Made by a program: the position numbers and the translations under genes | The notes under the pieces: model-generated | What the model was told of the DNA's origin: nothing | Database searches by the model: none | The model's input: only the letters and a program-made list of their open reading frames with translations | NCBI RefSeq assembly: GCF_051133435.1 | Contig: NZ_JBPGNY010000001.1 | Coordinates: 936,550-1,000,549, forward strand | Length of the DNA stretch: 64,000 nucleotides | From: JAAYAO01 sp051133435 | Lineage (GTDB): Bacteria; Actinomycetota; Actinomycetes; Propionibacteriales; Propionibacteriaceae | Reading direction: 5' to 3' | Shown here: positions 7,347 to 16,318 of the stretch, piece after piece | How positions within the stretch are numbered: position 1 is the first letter of the stretch | How the letters are laid out: every line of letters starts with the position of its first letter

Positions 7347-9053
7347 TTTCGCGCCGCGCACCAACCGTCCCGGCAGGGCCCCGGTCGGTTCCCCGTCCCG
7401 GTAGGTCTCCTGCCCGGCGACGATGGTGTGTCGGTATCCGTCGGCCCGCTGCAGCAGGCGGCGGCCACCGGCCGGCAGGTCGTGGTGCACCTCGGGACGG
7501 TGCAGGTGCATCCCGTCGAGGTCGATCACGTTCACGTCGGCCCGGTAGCCGGGCTTCAGCAGACCCCGGTCGAACAGCCCGACCGCCTCGGCGGTACGGC
7601 GGGCCTGGGCGCGCACGATGTACTCCAACGGCAGGCGGCCGCGTTCCCGGTCGCGCACCCAGTGCTGCAACAGGGTGGTCGGGAAGGACCCGTCGCAGAT
7701 CGTCCCGACATGGGCACCGCCGTCGGACAGTCCCGGAATGATCGCGGGGTGTTCCAGCAGTTCCTTCAGCCCGTCCAGGGAGCCGTCCACGTAGTTGGCG
7801 AAGGTCAGGTACAACATGCCGTGGCCCTCATCGGCGAGCATGATGTCGTAGGCGAGTTCCTCGGGGGTGACGCCGAGGGCCGCGGCCCGGGCGATGATGT
7901 TCTCGCTCGGGTCGGGTTCGTAGTTCGGCGGATCGGCCAGTTCGAACATCTCGTTGAACATGTTCAGGAACCGGGCCCCGAGCACCGGCACGTCGGTGAC
8001 CACACCGTCGGCCAGGATCGCCTCGCGCACCTCACGGGTGCGCATCGCCGCGACCCGTTCGGGCAACGGCAGGTCGGCGATCTTGAGGTAGCTCGGGTTG
8101 TGCCGGAACGGATTCAGGGTGAGTTCGTGGCCCAGGATCAGGCCGATCCCGCGTGCCGACACCTGTCCCTGCACGTCGTGGCCGGCGGCCCGCAGCCGGT
8201 CGAAGCCGGCCATGATCTCGTGGTGCCGATCGGGCCGGTTCACCGAGTGCACCACCGACACCGACATCGGACGCCGCGAGGCCCCGGTCATCGCCGCCAT
8301 CAGGTCCATGTCGACGTCGACATCGTCGAAGTCGGTGACCATCTGCAGGACGCCGGTGCCGGTCTCGCCGATCGCCTCCGCGATCGCGACCAGTTCGTCA
8401 CGTCCGGCGCCGTAGGAGGTGATCAGTTCACCGTTGATCGACTTGTGGTTCAGGGTGCGTGAGGTGGTGAAACCCAAAGCCCCGGCCCGGATCGCCTCGG
8501 CGGTGATCTCGGCCATCTCGGCGATTTCGGCGGCGGTGGCCTGTTCGTGGGCCAGGGCCCGGTCGCCCATCGCCCGCACCCGTACCGCGGCATGCGGCAC
8601 CTGGGTGGCGAAGTCGAGATCGCGGGCCTTCCCGTCCAGCGAATCGAGGTACTCGCCGAAGGTCTCCCAGTTCCACGGCAGGCCCTCGCTGAGCGCGATC
8701 CCGGGGATGTCCTCGACCCCCTCCATCAGCTCGATCAGCCGATCCCGGTCGTGCGGCAGGGCGGGCGCGAACCCGACCCCGCAGTTGCCCATCACCACGG
8801 TGGTCACGCCGTGCCAGGACGAGGGCTGGAGTCGTTCGTCCCAGGTCACCTGACCGTCGTAGTGGGTGTGGATATCGACGAACCCGGGGGCCACGATCGC
8901 CCCGTCGGCGTCGATCTCGCGGGCGGCGGTACCGGAGACCGCACCCACTTCAGCGATCAGCCCGTCGCGGATCGCGACGTCGGCGGTGAACGGTGCACCG
9001 CCGCTGCCGTCCACCACGGTGCCGGCGCGGATGATCAGGTCATATTCGCTCAT
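7329..9053 (-). CDS. N-acyl-D-amino-acid deacylase-like amidohydrolase
   Basis: 574 residues. The metal-binding HTHYDGQ motif occurs about 60 residues in. The beginning (IIRAGTVVDGSGGAPFTADVAIRDGLIAEVG) and end (GYRADVNVIDLDGMHLHRPEVHHDLPAGGRRL) are the two halves of the small beta domain of the D-aminoacylase/dihydroorotase superfamily. Such zinc hydrolases cleave N-acyl or cyclic amide bonds. It is the last gene of the minus-strand operon that begins at 11623, 29 bases after the DUF35 gene. This subfamily is frequent in actinobacterial catabolic clusters where its substrate is often unknown. A D-amino acid role should not be assumed. Confidence 0.85.
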   Translation of the reverse strand: MSEYDLIIRAGTVVDGSGGAPFTADVAIRDGLIAEVGAVSGTAAREIDADGAIVAPGFVDIHTHYDGQVTWDERLQPSSWHGVTTVVMGNCGVGFAPALPHDRDRLIELMEGVEDIPGIALSEGLPWNWETFGEYLDSLDGKARDLDFATQVPHAAVRVRAMGDRALAHEQATAAEIAEMAEITAEAIRAGALGFTTSRTLNHKSINGELITSYGAGRDELVAIAEAIGETGTGVLQMVTDFDDVDVDMDLMAAMTGASRRPMSVSVVHSVNRPDRHHEIMAGFDRLRAAGHDVQGQVSARGIGLILGHELTLNPFRHNPSYLKIADLPLPERVAAMRTREVREAILADGVVTDVPVLGARFLNMFNEMFELADPPNYEPDPSENIIARAAALGVTPEELAYDIMLADEGHGMLYLTFANYVDGSLDGLKELLEHPAIIPGLSDGGAHVGTICDGSFPTTLLQHWVRDRERGRLPLEYIVRAQARRTAEAVGLFDRGLLKPGYRADVNVIDLDGMHLHRPEVHHDLPAGGRRLLQRADGYRHTIVAGQETYRDGEPTGALPGRLVRGAKPNPAA

Positions 9054-9082
9054 CGGGATTACCTCAGTTCGATTGGTTCAGC

Positions 9083-9493
9083 TCAGCTCGCCGGGCGATA
9101 GCGCAGCAGGGTGACGTCCCCCTCGGGGCAGAACACGGGTTCCACGCGCATCCCGATCCGGATATCGGCCGGGTCGACGTCGACCAGTTCGGTGCTGAAG
9201 CGCGGACCCTCGTCCCATTCGACGACCGCCAACAGTTGCGGCACCGACTCGGCCCAGGGTGGGGCGACCGGACGTTCGGCCACGGTGAAGGTGTAGAGGG
9301 TTCCGGCGCCGCTGATCTCACGCCATTCCAGGTCGTCGGCCAGGGTGCCCGGCGCCAGGGTGCGCGGGTAGAACACCCATTGCTCGGACGACGGGGAGTA
9401 CTGGATCCGGATCTTGTGTTCGGCCAGCCCGTCCCAGAACGGTTGCGAGACCGGGGTCGGTTCGGGCAGCGGCTTGGCCGGTGTTTCGGACAT
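9083..9493 (-). CDS. DUF35 OB-fold protein lacking the zinc ribbon
   Basis: 136 residues. It has the DUF35 layout: an N-terminal helix (PFWDGLAEHKIRIQYSP), then an OB fold (GTLYTFTVAERP...QLLAVVEWDEG...IGMRVEPVF). The usual rubredoxin-like CxxC pairs are absent: the segment reads QYSPSSEQWVFYPR. DUF35 proteins partner thiolase-like enzymes, for example the DUF35 part of ChsH2 with Ltp2 in cholesterol side-chain cleavage. Here the gene starts one base after the thiolase-like gene ends, so a complex with it is likely. The zinc-free version is a known variation, so loss of function is not implied. Confidence 0.8.
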   Translation of the reverse strand: MSETPAKPLPEPTPVSQPFWDGLAEHKIRIQYSPSSEQWVFYPRTLAPGTLADDLEWREISGAGTLYTFTVAERPVAPPWAESVPQLLAVVEWDEGPRFSTELVDVDPADIRIGMRVEPVFCPEGDVTLLRYRPAS

Positions 9494-9494
9494 C

Positions 9495-10697
9495 TCAGTC
9501 CCCCCTCAGGATCAGGGCGACCTGTTCGCTCATGATGCCGCCGTTGCCGGTGACGAAACCGGTGTCGCACTTGGGCACCTGGGCCTGATCGGCCCGGCGC
9601 ATGATCTGACGGGCGGCGTCCACGACGTGGTGCATGCCGCCGGCCATCCCCGCCTGCCCGAAGGACAGTTGCCCCCCGGCGGTGTTCAGCGGGAAGTCGC
9701 CGCGGTGGGTCAGGTCGTGTTCCAGCACCCACTGCATGCCCTCGCCCTTGGGGGCGAAGCCGGCGTCCTCCAGGGTCATCAGCACCGTGATCGTGTAGCA
9801 GTCGTAGATCGAGGCGATGTCGATGTCGTCGCGGGTCACCCCGCTCATCTCGAAGGCCTTGTCGGCGGCACGCTTGATCGGGGTCTGCAACAGGTGCTCG
9901 GCATAGGTCGGGGTCTTGAAGGCGATGTGCTCACCCAGACCGGTGACCCACACCGGGCGATGTTTCGACCTACGGGTCCATTCGACCCCGCCGACCAACA
10001 CCGCGGCCCCGCCCTGTACCCGCATCACCACGTCCAGCATCCGGATCGGGTCGGCGATCATCGGCGAGGCCAGCACGTCGTCGACGGTGATCGGCTTGCC
10101 GTGGAAGATCGCGCCGGGGTGGGCGCAGGCGTTGGTGCGCTGGTCGACCGCGATCTTCGCCGTGGCCCGCGGGTCGTAGCCGTACTCGTGGGCGTAGCGT
10201 TGCGCGATCTGGGCGTAGGGCCCGTTCTGACCGAGGTTGCCGTAAGGGATCTCGAACTCGGCCTGCGGGGAGCCGAACTTGTCACTGGACGCCCCGACCC
10301 AGCTCGGTGGCTTCGGTGGGGTGCGTTGTGAGGTGGGCAGGATCATCGAACCGGGTACCACCACCAGCACCAGATCGCACAGCCCCAGTTCGACCGCGGC
10401 CGCGGCCCGCCAGACCATCCCGGCGGCGGTGGCCCCACCCAGGTCGACCCGTTCGCCGTAGTCCACGGCGATACCGAGGTATTCGGCCAGAGTGGCCGGG
10501 GCGAACATGTCCGATTCGGCGACCCCGTGGGTGACCAGACCGTTGACCGCCGAGGCCGGCACGCCGGCATCGTCGAGCACCATCTTGGACAGGTGCGCCC
10601 ACTGGTCGAGGGTGAACTGCGGCGGACGGGTCTGCTTGCGTTCGGCGGGGAGCTCCGCGATGCCCAGGATCGCGGCCCGTCCGCGCAGGCCGGCCAT
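9495..10697 (-). CDS. Thiolase-fold SCP2/Ltp2-type enzyme (probable acyl-CoA retro-aldolase)
   Basis: 400 residues of thiolase fold. The N-terminal active-site loop reads VDLGGATAAGM, with Gly where thiolases carry the nucleophilic Cys. A conserved SIYDCYT segment and a C-terminal NTAGGQLSFGQAGMAGG loop follow. Missing Cys plus a neighbouring DUF35 gene is the pattern of Ltp2, the steroid side-chain aldolase that releases propionyl-CoA, rather than that of a true thiolase. The start ATG overlaps the MaoC stop (ATGA). Retro-aldol cleavage is inferred. A degenerate thiolase is the alternative. Confidence 0.78.
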   Translation of the reverse strand: MAGLRGRAAILGIAELPAERKQTRPPQFTLDQWAHLSKMVLDDAGVPASAVNGLVTHGVAESDMFAPATLAEYLGIAVDYGERVDLGGATAAGMVWRAAAAVELGLCDLVLVVVPGSMILPTSQRTPPKPPSWVGASSDKFGSPQAEFEIPYGNLGQNGPYAQIAQRYAHEYGYDPRATAKIAVDQRTNACAHPGAIFHGKPITVDDVLASPMIADPIRMLDVVMRVQGGAAVLVGGVEWTRRSKHRPVWVTGLGEHIAFKTPTYAEHLLQTPIKRAADKAFEMSGVTRDDIDIASIYDCYTITVLMTLEDAGFAPKGEGMQWVLEHDLTHRGDFPLNTAGGQLSFGQAGMAGGMHHVVDAARQIMRRADQAQVPKCDTGFVTGNGGIMSEQVALILRGD

Positions 10698-11119
10698 CAG
10701 GCGTCCCGCCTCGGCAACCGGACGGTGGCACTGCCCGGCATCAGCAGGGCCTCGCCGCGGCGTCCGGCCAAATCGAGGCGTACCTCGCCGGTGCTGTCGT
10801 CGATCTCGGTGACGGTGCCGCCGAAGGTGAGTTCCTCACCCGGGTGGGCGACCGCCCGGTTCTGGGTGCCGAACTTCACCAGCCGACCCTCGGGTCCGAT
10901 CCAGTCGGTGACCGCCCGGCTGAGCAGCCCGGCCTGCAGGGGCCCCTGCACCAGCACCTCGGGGTAGCCCTCGTCGGCGGCCCAGCTCTTGTCGTAGTGG
11001 ATGCGGTGGGCGTTGTAGGTGGCCGCACTGAACAGGAACAGTTGGGTCTGGTCGCAGGTCACCACGAGCGGGGTGATCTCGTCGCCGACCGAGACGTCCT
11101 CGAAGTACAACTGGGTCAT
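10697..11119 (-). CDS. MaoC-type enoyl-CoA hydratase subunit
   Basis: 140 residues forming a single hot-dog fold. The active-site stretch YNAHRIHYD resembles the N-x-H-x-I-H-Y-D signature of hydratases acting on bulky or branched acyl thioesters (HTD2 and mesaconyl/methylfumaryl-CoA hydratase types). ATG at 11119 is preferred over the in-frame GTG at 11125 because AGGAG lies five bases upstream of the ATG. It directly follows the FAS1-like dehydratase gene. The two probably form a heteromeric hydratase, as HtdX/Y/Z and ChsH1-ChsH2 do. It would hydrate the enoyl-CoA made by the acyl-CoA dehydrogenases at 16315-18593. Confidence 0.82.
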   Translation of the reverse strand: MTQLYFEDVSVGDEITPLVVTCDQTQLFLFSAATYNAHRIHYDKSWAADEGYPEVLVQGPLQAGLLSRAVTDWIGPEGRLVKFGTQNRAVAHPGEELTFGGTVTEIDDSTGEVRLDLAGRRGEALLMPGSATVRLPRRDA

Positions 11120-11128
11120 CTCCACTCC

Positions 11129-11623
11129 TCAGGGCCGGGCGATCATCGACGTGTCGGCGGTGGCCAGCAGTTCCCCGTCCTGGTTGACGTAGGTGGCCCG
11201 CCAGGTGACCAGCACGAAGGGGCCGGAGCGGCCCTGCTTCTGCACGATCGATTGCACGGTGCGTTCGCTGGTGATTTCGTCGCCGTGGTACGCGGGACGA
11301 TGGAACTCCCAGGACTCGCCGCCGGCCATCCGCTTCGGGGCGTCCGGGAACTGCAGGTTGCCCGACGCCGCCCCCGACGAGCCGTCGGCGCGCAGGTCTT
11401 CCAACCTGGTCACGCCCAAGATCGCGTACTGCAGGTACAGCGGTGGGGCGCAGTCCTCGCGCAGGCCGGCCGCACGGGCGGCCTCGGCATCGAAGTAGAT
11501 CGGGTTGGTCTCCCCCACCGACACCGCCCAGCGTTGCCAGTCGCGTCGACGCACCTCACCGGTGGTGCGGGAGACCACTTCGCCGACCGTGGCCAGCGCT
11601 TCTTCGGGAATCAACGACTCCAT
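11129..11623 (-). CDS. FAS1-like dehydratase (MaoC N-terminal hot-dog) subunit
   Basis: 164 residues. It resembles the non-catalytic N-terminal hot-dog domain of double hot-dog hydratases: GEVRRRDWQRWAVSVGETNPIYFD, then PAYHGDEITSERTVQSI and a C-terminal strand run. It is the first gene of the operon hydratase-hydratase-aldolase-DUF35-amidohydrolase, with AAAGG before its ATG. Its partner is the MaoC subunit 9 bases downstream. The 166 bases upstream, to the adenine deaminase gene, hold no gene. No clear operator was identified there. Confidence 0.78.
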   Translation of the reverse strand: MESLIPEEALATVGEVVSRTTGEVRRRDWQRWAVSVGETNPIYFDAEAARAAGLREDCAPPLYLQYAILGVTRLEDLRADGSSGAASGNLQFPDAPKRMAGGESWEFHRPAYHGDEITSERTVQSIVQKQGRSGPFVLVTWRATYVNQDGELLATADTSMIARP

Positions 11624-11789
11624 CGTTGCCTTTCACCTCGTCACTGACCTCGACAGTAGCGAGCAAGCCATTTCCGCCCCAGCGTCGAACCCGGTGATCG
11701 GTAGTTACCCGCTGGTTGGTGGTGTCCGCTGGTCAGCAGTGCCCAGGTGGTGGGCAGGGGTGCTTGGCAGTCCCGGTGGTCGGTGCGGC

Positions 11790-12815
11790 TCAGGGCATCT
11801 CGGCCAGCAGGGCGTCCTTCTCCTCGCGCGACATCCAGGAGGCCTCGATCGAGTTCGCCGCGAGCCGGCGCAGATCGTCGGCGGTCAGGTCGATCTGTTC
11901 GGCCAACCGCTGGTAGCACTCGGCCACATAGGCGCCGAAGTAGGCCGGGTCGTCGGAGTTGATCGTCACCCGCACCCCGTCGCGCAGCAGGTCGACGATC
12001 TCGCGGGCCTTCATGTCGTCGGTGACGAAAGAGTTCGAGACCGGGCAGCAGGTCAGCGCCATCTCACGTTGTTTGGCCAACTCGACCAGCTCGGGATTCT
12101 CGACGATGTTCGTGCCGTGGTCGATGCGGTCGACCTTGATGTCGTGCAGTACCTGACCGATGTGGTCGATGCTGCCCTCCTGGTCGATATCGCAGTGCAT
12201 GGTCAGCAGGTAGCCGGCCTCCCGGGCGGCGGCGAAAACCTCGGCGAACTTGCTGGGCGGATTACCGCGCTCATCGGAGTCCAGGCCGACGCCGATGATC
12301 TTGTCGCGGTGGGGCAGCGACTGCTGCAGGGTCTCGGCGGCGCTCTCGGCCGACATGTCGCGCAGGAAGCACATGATCAACGCGGCAGACATCGGCCGGC
12401 CGTCCACCCCTTCGGTGTTGGCCTGCTCGACCGCGCGGTAATACCCCTCGATCACCGCTTCGAAGGGCACCCCGCGGGAGGTGTGGGCCTGCGGGTCGAA
12501 GAACATCTCGGCCCGGCGCACTCCGTCGTCGGCCGCCCGGCGCAGGTAGGCCCAGGCCAGTTCGTAGAAGTCGTCGGCGGTCTGCAGCACATTCATCGCC
12601 GGGTAGTACACCGCGAGGAAGCTGGCCAGGGAGTCGAACTGGTAGGTCGCCTCCACCTCTTCGACCGTCCGCTGGCCGATGTCGATGCCATTGCGTTCGG
12701 CCAACCGCAGCTTCAGGTCGGGTTCGAGGGTGCCTTCGAGGTGCAGGTGCAGCTCGGCCTTGGGCAGCGAGCGGATGAAGTCGAGGTCTACAGGGGCAGC
12801 AGCGGTCTCGGTCAT
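11790..12815 (-). CDS. Adenine deaminase (adenosine deaminase-like family)
   Basis: 341 residues. All metal and catalytic motifs of the ADA superfamily are present: PKAELHLHLEGTLEPDL, TMHCDID, DRIDHGTN, and INSDDPAYFG. HLHLEGTLEP and the SDDPAYFG ending are characteristic of the AAH1-type adenine deaminases rather than adenosine deaminases, which have NTDDP. It would convert adenine to hypoxanthine in purine salvage. The frame is open further upstream. ATG 12815 is used, and ATG 12824 three codons earlier is equally possible. It is divergent from the membrane-protein gene at 12929 and appears unrelated to the catabolic genes. Confidence 0.85.
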   Translation of the reverse strand: MTETAAAPVDLDFIRSLPKAELHLHLEGTLEPDLKLRLAERNGIDIGQRTVEEVEATYQFDSLASFLAVYYPAMNVLQTADDFYELAWAYLRRAADDGVRRAEMFFDPQAHTSRGVPFEAVIEGYYRAVEQANTEGVDGRPMSAALIMCFLRDMSAESAAETLQQSLPHRDKIIGVGLDSDERGNPPSKFAEVFAAAREAGYLLTMHCDIDQEGSIDHIGQVLHDIKVDRIDHGTNIVENPELVELAKQREMALTCCPVSNSFVTDDMKAREIVDLLRDGVRVTINSDDPAYFGAYVAECYQRLAEQIDLTADDLRRLAANSIEASWMSREEKDALLAEMP

Positions 12816-12928
12816 GGGCACCATTGTGTCGAATCGGTTTCCGGCCGAACCGGCCAGGGTCCGTTGCCGCCATCGCACGGTGGCGCGCCGATAGGGTGAG
12901 GGCGAGCCGCAGACCACGGAGGACCCAG

Positions 12929-13783
12929 GTGAACACCACAGCCCGCGCCGAGCGCGTGGACTACATCCACAGCATCGAGGCCCGACTGCCGGGCTGGTCG
13001 GTGTCGTTGATTCCGGCCCTGTTGGTCTCGTTGTCGGCCTTCTTCCTGTTCGCCCTGGAATGGCGTCCGGTCGGTTATCTGGTGATGGCCGCCGGCATCG
13101 CCCTGTGCACCTGGCTGGACCGGGTGTTGTTGCGCGATCTGCTGCTGATCTGTGTCGGGCTGATCATCGTGTCGACGATCTCGGTGCGCGCGGACGTGAG
13201 CTGGCTGAATGTGGTGTTGATGGGCACCGTGCTGACGATGGCGGTGGCGGTGCCCTATCTGCTGTCGCGGTTCGGCTACGGCGACCATGCGGTGCGATTC
13301 CAATGGCTGTCCGGGGAGCGCTGGAACAAGCCGATGATCGCCTACCTGATCGCGGTGCCGGTGATCGGCTGGCTGATCCTGCCGACCTACTTCGTCCGCT
13401 CGGGTACCTATCTGAACTGGCCGGCCCTGGCCGACTGGACGGAGGTGGCCCGGTTCTTCGTCGGGGTGAACTTCGTCGGCAGTTGGGACGAGTTCTTCTT
13501 CATCTGCACGATCTTCGTGCTGTTGAGCCGGCACTTCTCGTTCAAGTTCGCCAACGTCCTGCAGGCGATCATCTTCGTGTCGTTCCTGTGGGAGTTGGGC
13601 TACCAGTCCTGGGGGCCGCTGCTGACCACCCCCTTCGCACTGCTGCAGGCCTATCTGTTCGTCAAGACCCGCTCGTTGCTGTTCGTGCTGTGCGTGCACC
13701 TGCTGTTCGACGTGATCGTGTTCCTGTCGATCGTCGGGGCGCGTTACCCCGAGCAGTTGCCGATCTTCGTCTTCCTGTGGTGA
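12929..13783 (+). CDS. Polytopic membrane protein, degenerate CPBP/CAAX-protease-like
   Basis: 284 residues with roughly eight hydrophobic segments. GTG 12929 is chosen because GGAGGA precedes it; the frame is open further upstream but that part overlaps the divergent gene. The segment WDEFFFICTIFVLLSRHF and the later CVHLLFDVIVF resemble motifs 1 and 3 of the CPBP intramembrane protease family (EExxxR and HxxxD/N). The first is altered: DE replaces the Glu pair and an Arg is present further along. It may be an inactive relative. No specific function can be given. Confidence 0.7.
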   Translation: MNTTARAERVDYIHSIEARLPGWSVSLIPALLVSLSAFFLFALEWRPVGYLVMAAGIALCTWLDRVLLRDLLLICVGLIIVSTISVRADVSWLNVVLMGTVLTMAVAVPYLLSRFGYGDHAVRFQWLSGERWNKPMIAYLIAVPVIGWLILPTYFVRSGTYLNWPALADWTEVARFFVGVNFVGSWDEFFFICTIFVLLSRHFSFKFANVLQAIIFVSFLWELGYQSWGPLLTTPFALLQAYLFVKTRSLLFVLCVHLLFDVIVFLSIVGARYPEQLPIFVFLW

Positions 13784-13798
13784 GCGCCGGTTGAGGCG

Positions 13799-16318
13799 TC
13801 AGGCCAACTGCCGGTCGGTGACCAGGTTGCGCTCGGCCAACTCGGCCAACTCGTCGGCCGAATAGCCCAGCAGGGTGCGGTACACGTAGTCGTTGTCCTC
13901 ACCGAACCCGCAGGTCACCCGGCCGAAGGCCAGGTCGAAGCCGTCCACCCGCCACTGGTGGCCCGGATAACGATGCGTGCCGACATGGGGATGGTGCTTC
14001 TCGACGAAGAAACCGCGGGCCGCCAGATGCTCGTCGTCCAACAGGCGGGTCTCGCTCATCACTTCCCCGGCGGCCACCCCGATGCTCTGCAGGGCCTCGA
14101 CCACCTCGGCGGCGGTGTGGCCCCGTGACCACCCGGCCAGCCGTTCGACCAAACTCTCGTGGCCGATCCGGTGCTGCTGGACCTCCGGCCCGAGCACCCG
14201 CAGTTCGTCGTCGCCGAGCAGGTCGGCCAGCCGGTGCCAGGCTTGGTCACCGACCACGGTGCAGGCAACCCAGACATCGTCCTCGGCGGTGGGCAGGACG
14301 TCCTGGAAGCTGTGCGGGTCGCGGTTGCCCAGAATCTCGGGATCGCGGTGGTTGAGCTGGCTGTCGAGGAAGAACTCGCCCAACTCGGCCATCACATTCT
14401 CGGCCTGGGCGAACTCGATCACCTGCCCGCGCCCGGTGCGCCGCCGGTGCCGCAGCGCGGCGAGCACCGCGAAGGTGACACCGGCCGGGGCGGCCTCGTC
14501 CATGTGGTAGTTCTCACCGGCCGAGCCGGCGTCGTCGCCGGCATAGCCGTCCATCGCCGCGATGCCGACCAGGGAGTTGAAGTTCGGGCCGTAGCCCAGG
14601 TAGGTGCTCATCGACCCCGAGGCGCCCATCGGTGGCATTCGGGCGATGATCAGCCGCGGATTGACCCGCAACAGTTCGTCATTGCCGATGCCGAGTTTCT
14701 CCAGCACCCCGTTGGAGTTGTTCTCCACCAGCACATCGCTGATCTCGATCAGCTTCAGGAAAGCCTCCCGGCCCTCGGGGGTTTCCAGGTTCATGCAGGC
14801 CGAGAGTTTGTTGCGGGCGTGCCAGTTGAACAGGGCGGTGCGGTCGTAGGCCCGGTCGCCGGGATCCTTGTCGGGGTAGGTGCCGCCGTGATAACCGGTG
14901 GCCGCGATCGATTCCTTCGAGGTGGCCGCCGACACCTGCCGCGGGGTGCGGTTGTTGCCCTCGGCGCGAATCACCTCCGCGCCCAGGTCGCCGAGCAGGG
15001 TGGTGCCGCCGGGCCCCGACCAGACCACGGTGAGGTCGACGACCCGGACGCCGTCCAGCGGCCCGACCTCCGAAGGCAGGTCCTGGCTCGGGGTATCGGA
15101 GGCTGCGTTCGTCTCGTCGCGGGGCTTCCAGCCCTCGGAGCGGATCCGGGCGCCGTCCTGATCCAGCAGTGGGGCGGGTCGGCGCAGGGTGAAGCCGCCC
15201 TCCATCTGCCAGGGGGTGGCGGCGTATTCGAGGACACCGACCTCGGGATGGTCGAGTTCGGTGAAGGCGCCGCGGTCGCGGAAATGCGGGTGGGCGAGTA
15301 CTTCGGAGACGGTCAGGTAGGCGGTGACCGGAATCCGGGCGCCCTCGCAGATCTCCATCACCTCGATCTTGGGCCGGGCGCCGATCCATGCGACGACCTT
15401 GGCCATGAAGTCCTCGCGGTCCTGCCCGGCGACGGTGCGCATGTTCAGGTAGCGCTCCCGGAAGGCAATGTCCTCGCCGGTGTTGTCGGCGGTCATCACC
15501 TCGACGAAGCGGTTCCAGAAGGCCTGGTTGGTGACGTACACCATCACGAAACCGTCGGTGGTGCGGAACGGCCCGGTGAAGGTGGCGCCATGGCGATGCG
15601 GGCTGCGCACACCGCGCGGGGCCACCATGCCCGAGTAGGCCGCCGAGACCAGATAGGACGCGCGCCGGTCGGCCCCGGCGAGCAGAACCTCCTGCCCGGA
15701 GATGTCGATCACCGCGCCGGTGCCGGCACGTTCGGTACGCAGCACCGCGGCGAGGGTGGCCGCGCCGGCGGAGCGTCCGATCGTGTAGTGCTCCAACAAC
15801 CCGGGCTTGCGAAGCGGTGGACGGTCGGCCGCACCGGTGGCGTTCATCGGGCCGCCGGCCGCCTGCAGGGTGATGCCGGACGCGACCCGGTCGCGATGCG
15901 GGCCGGTCTGGCCGAAGGGGCTGATCCGGGTGATCACCAGGGACGGGTTGATCTCGCGCAACACCTCGGGGCCGAGGCCGAGAGCCTCCAGATGCCCGGG
16001 GCGGAAGGATTCGACCAGGGCATCGGCTCCGCGCACCAGGTCGAGCAGTACCTGCCGGTCGGCCTCGTCGGTCAGGTCCAGGGCGATCGACTGCTTGTTG
16101 GTGTTCAGGTGCAGGAACAGTGCGCTGCGTTCCGGATGCGGACGGTCTTCGGGGAAGGGGCCCCAGTGCCGGGTCAGTGATCCTTCCCCGGGCTTTTCGA
16201 CCTTGATCACCTCGGCGCCCAGATCGGCGAAAAGCTTGGTGGCGTACTCGCCCGCGGCCCAGCGGCTCAGGTCGATGATCCGCAGGCCACTGAGCACCTG
16301 GTCGGTTGCCCGGTTCAC
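13799..16318 (-). CDS. Tandem double-domain family III (CaiB/BaiF) CoA-transferase
   Basis: 839 residues, twice the family's usual length. Domain 1 (about 1-400) starts VLSGLRIIDLSRWAAGEYATKLFADLGAEVIKVEKPG; domain 2 (about 415-839) starts PLDGVRVVDLTVVWSGPGGTTLLGDLGAEVIRAEG. Each is a complete CaiB-type unit, which in single form exists as an interlocked dimer transferring CoA between carboxylates. In both halves the position of the catalytic Asp (usual GYD) appears to be Gly (ASGITLQAAGG; LGYGPNFNSLVG). The GTG start overlaps the stop of the acyl-CoA dehydrogenase gene, so the N-terminus is not extended upstream. It likely activates an acid for the neighbouring acyl-CoA dehydrogenases. Confidence 0.85.
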   Translation of the reverse strand: MNRATDQVLSGLRIIDLSRWAAGEYATKLFADLGAEVIKVEKPGEGSLTRHWGPFPEDRPHPERSALFLHLNTNKQSIALDLTDEADRQVLLDLVRGADALVESFRPGHLEALGLGPEVLREINPSLVITRISPFGQTGPHRDRVASGITLQAAGGPMNATGAADRPPLRKPGLLEHYTIGRSAGAATLAAVLRTERAGTGAVIDISGQEVLLAGADRRASYLVSAAYSGMVAPRGVRSPHRHGATFTGPFRTTDGFVMVYVTNQAFWNRFVEVMTADNTGEDIAFRERYLNMRTVAGQDREDFMAKVVAWIGARPKIEVMEICEGARIPVTAYLTVSEVLAHPHFRDRGAFTELDHPEVGVLEYAATPWQMEGGFTLRRPAPLLDQDGARIRSEGWKPRDETNAASDTPSQDLPSEVGPLDGVRVVDLTVVWSGPGGTTLLGDLGAEVIRAEGNNRTPRQVSAATSKESIAATGYHGGTYPDKDPGDRAYDRTALFNWHARNKLSACMNLETPEGREAFLKLIEISDVLVENNSNGVLEKLGIGNDELLRVNPRLIIARMPPMGASGSMSTYLGYGPNFNSLVGIAAMDGYAGDDAGSAGENYHMDEAAPAGVTFAVLAALRHRRRTGRGQVIEFAQAENVMAELGEFFLDSQLNHRDPEILGNRDPHSFQDVLPTAEDDVWVACTVVGDQAWHRLADLLGDDELRVLGPEVQQHRIGHESLVERLAGWSRGHTAAEVVEALQSIGVAAGEVMSETRLLDDEHLAARGFFVEKHHPHVGTHRYPGHQWRVDGFDLAFGRVTCGFGEDNDYVYRTLLGYSADELAELAERNLVTDRQLA

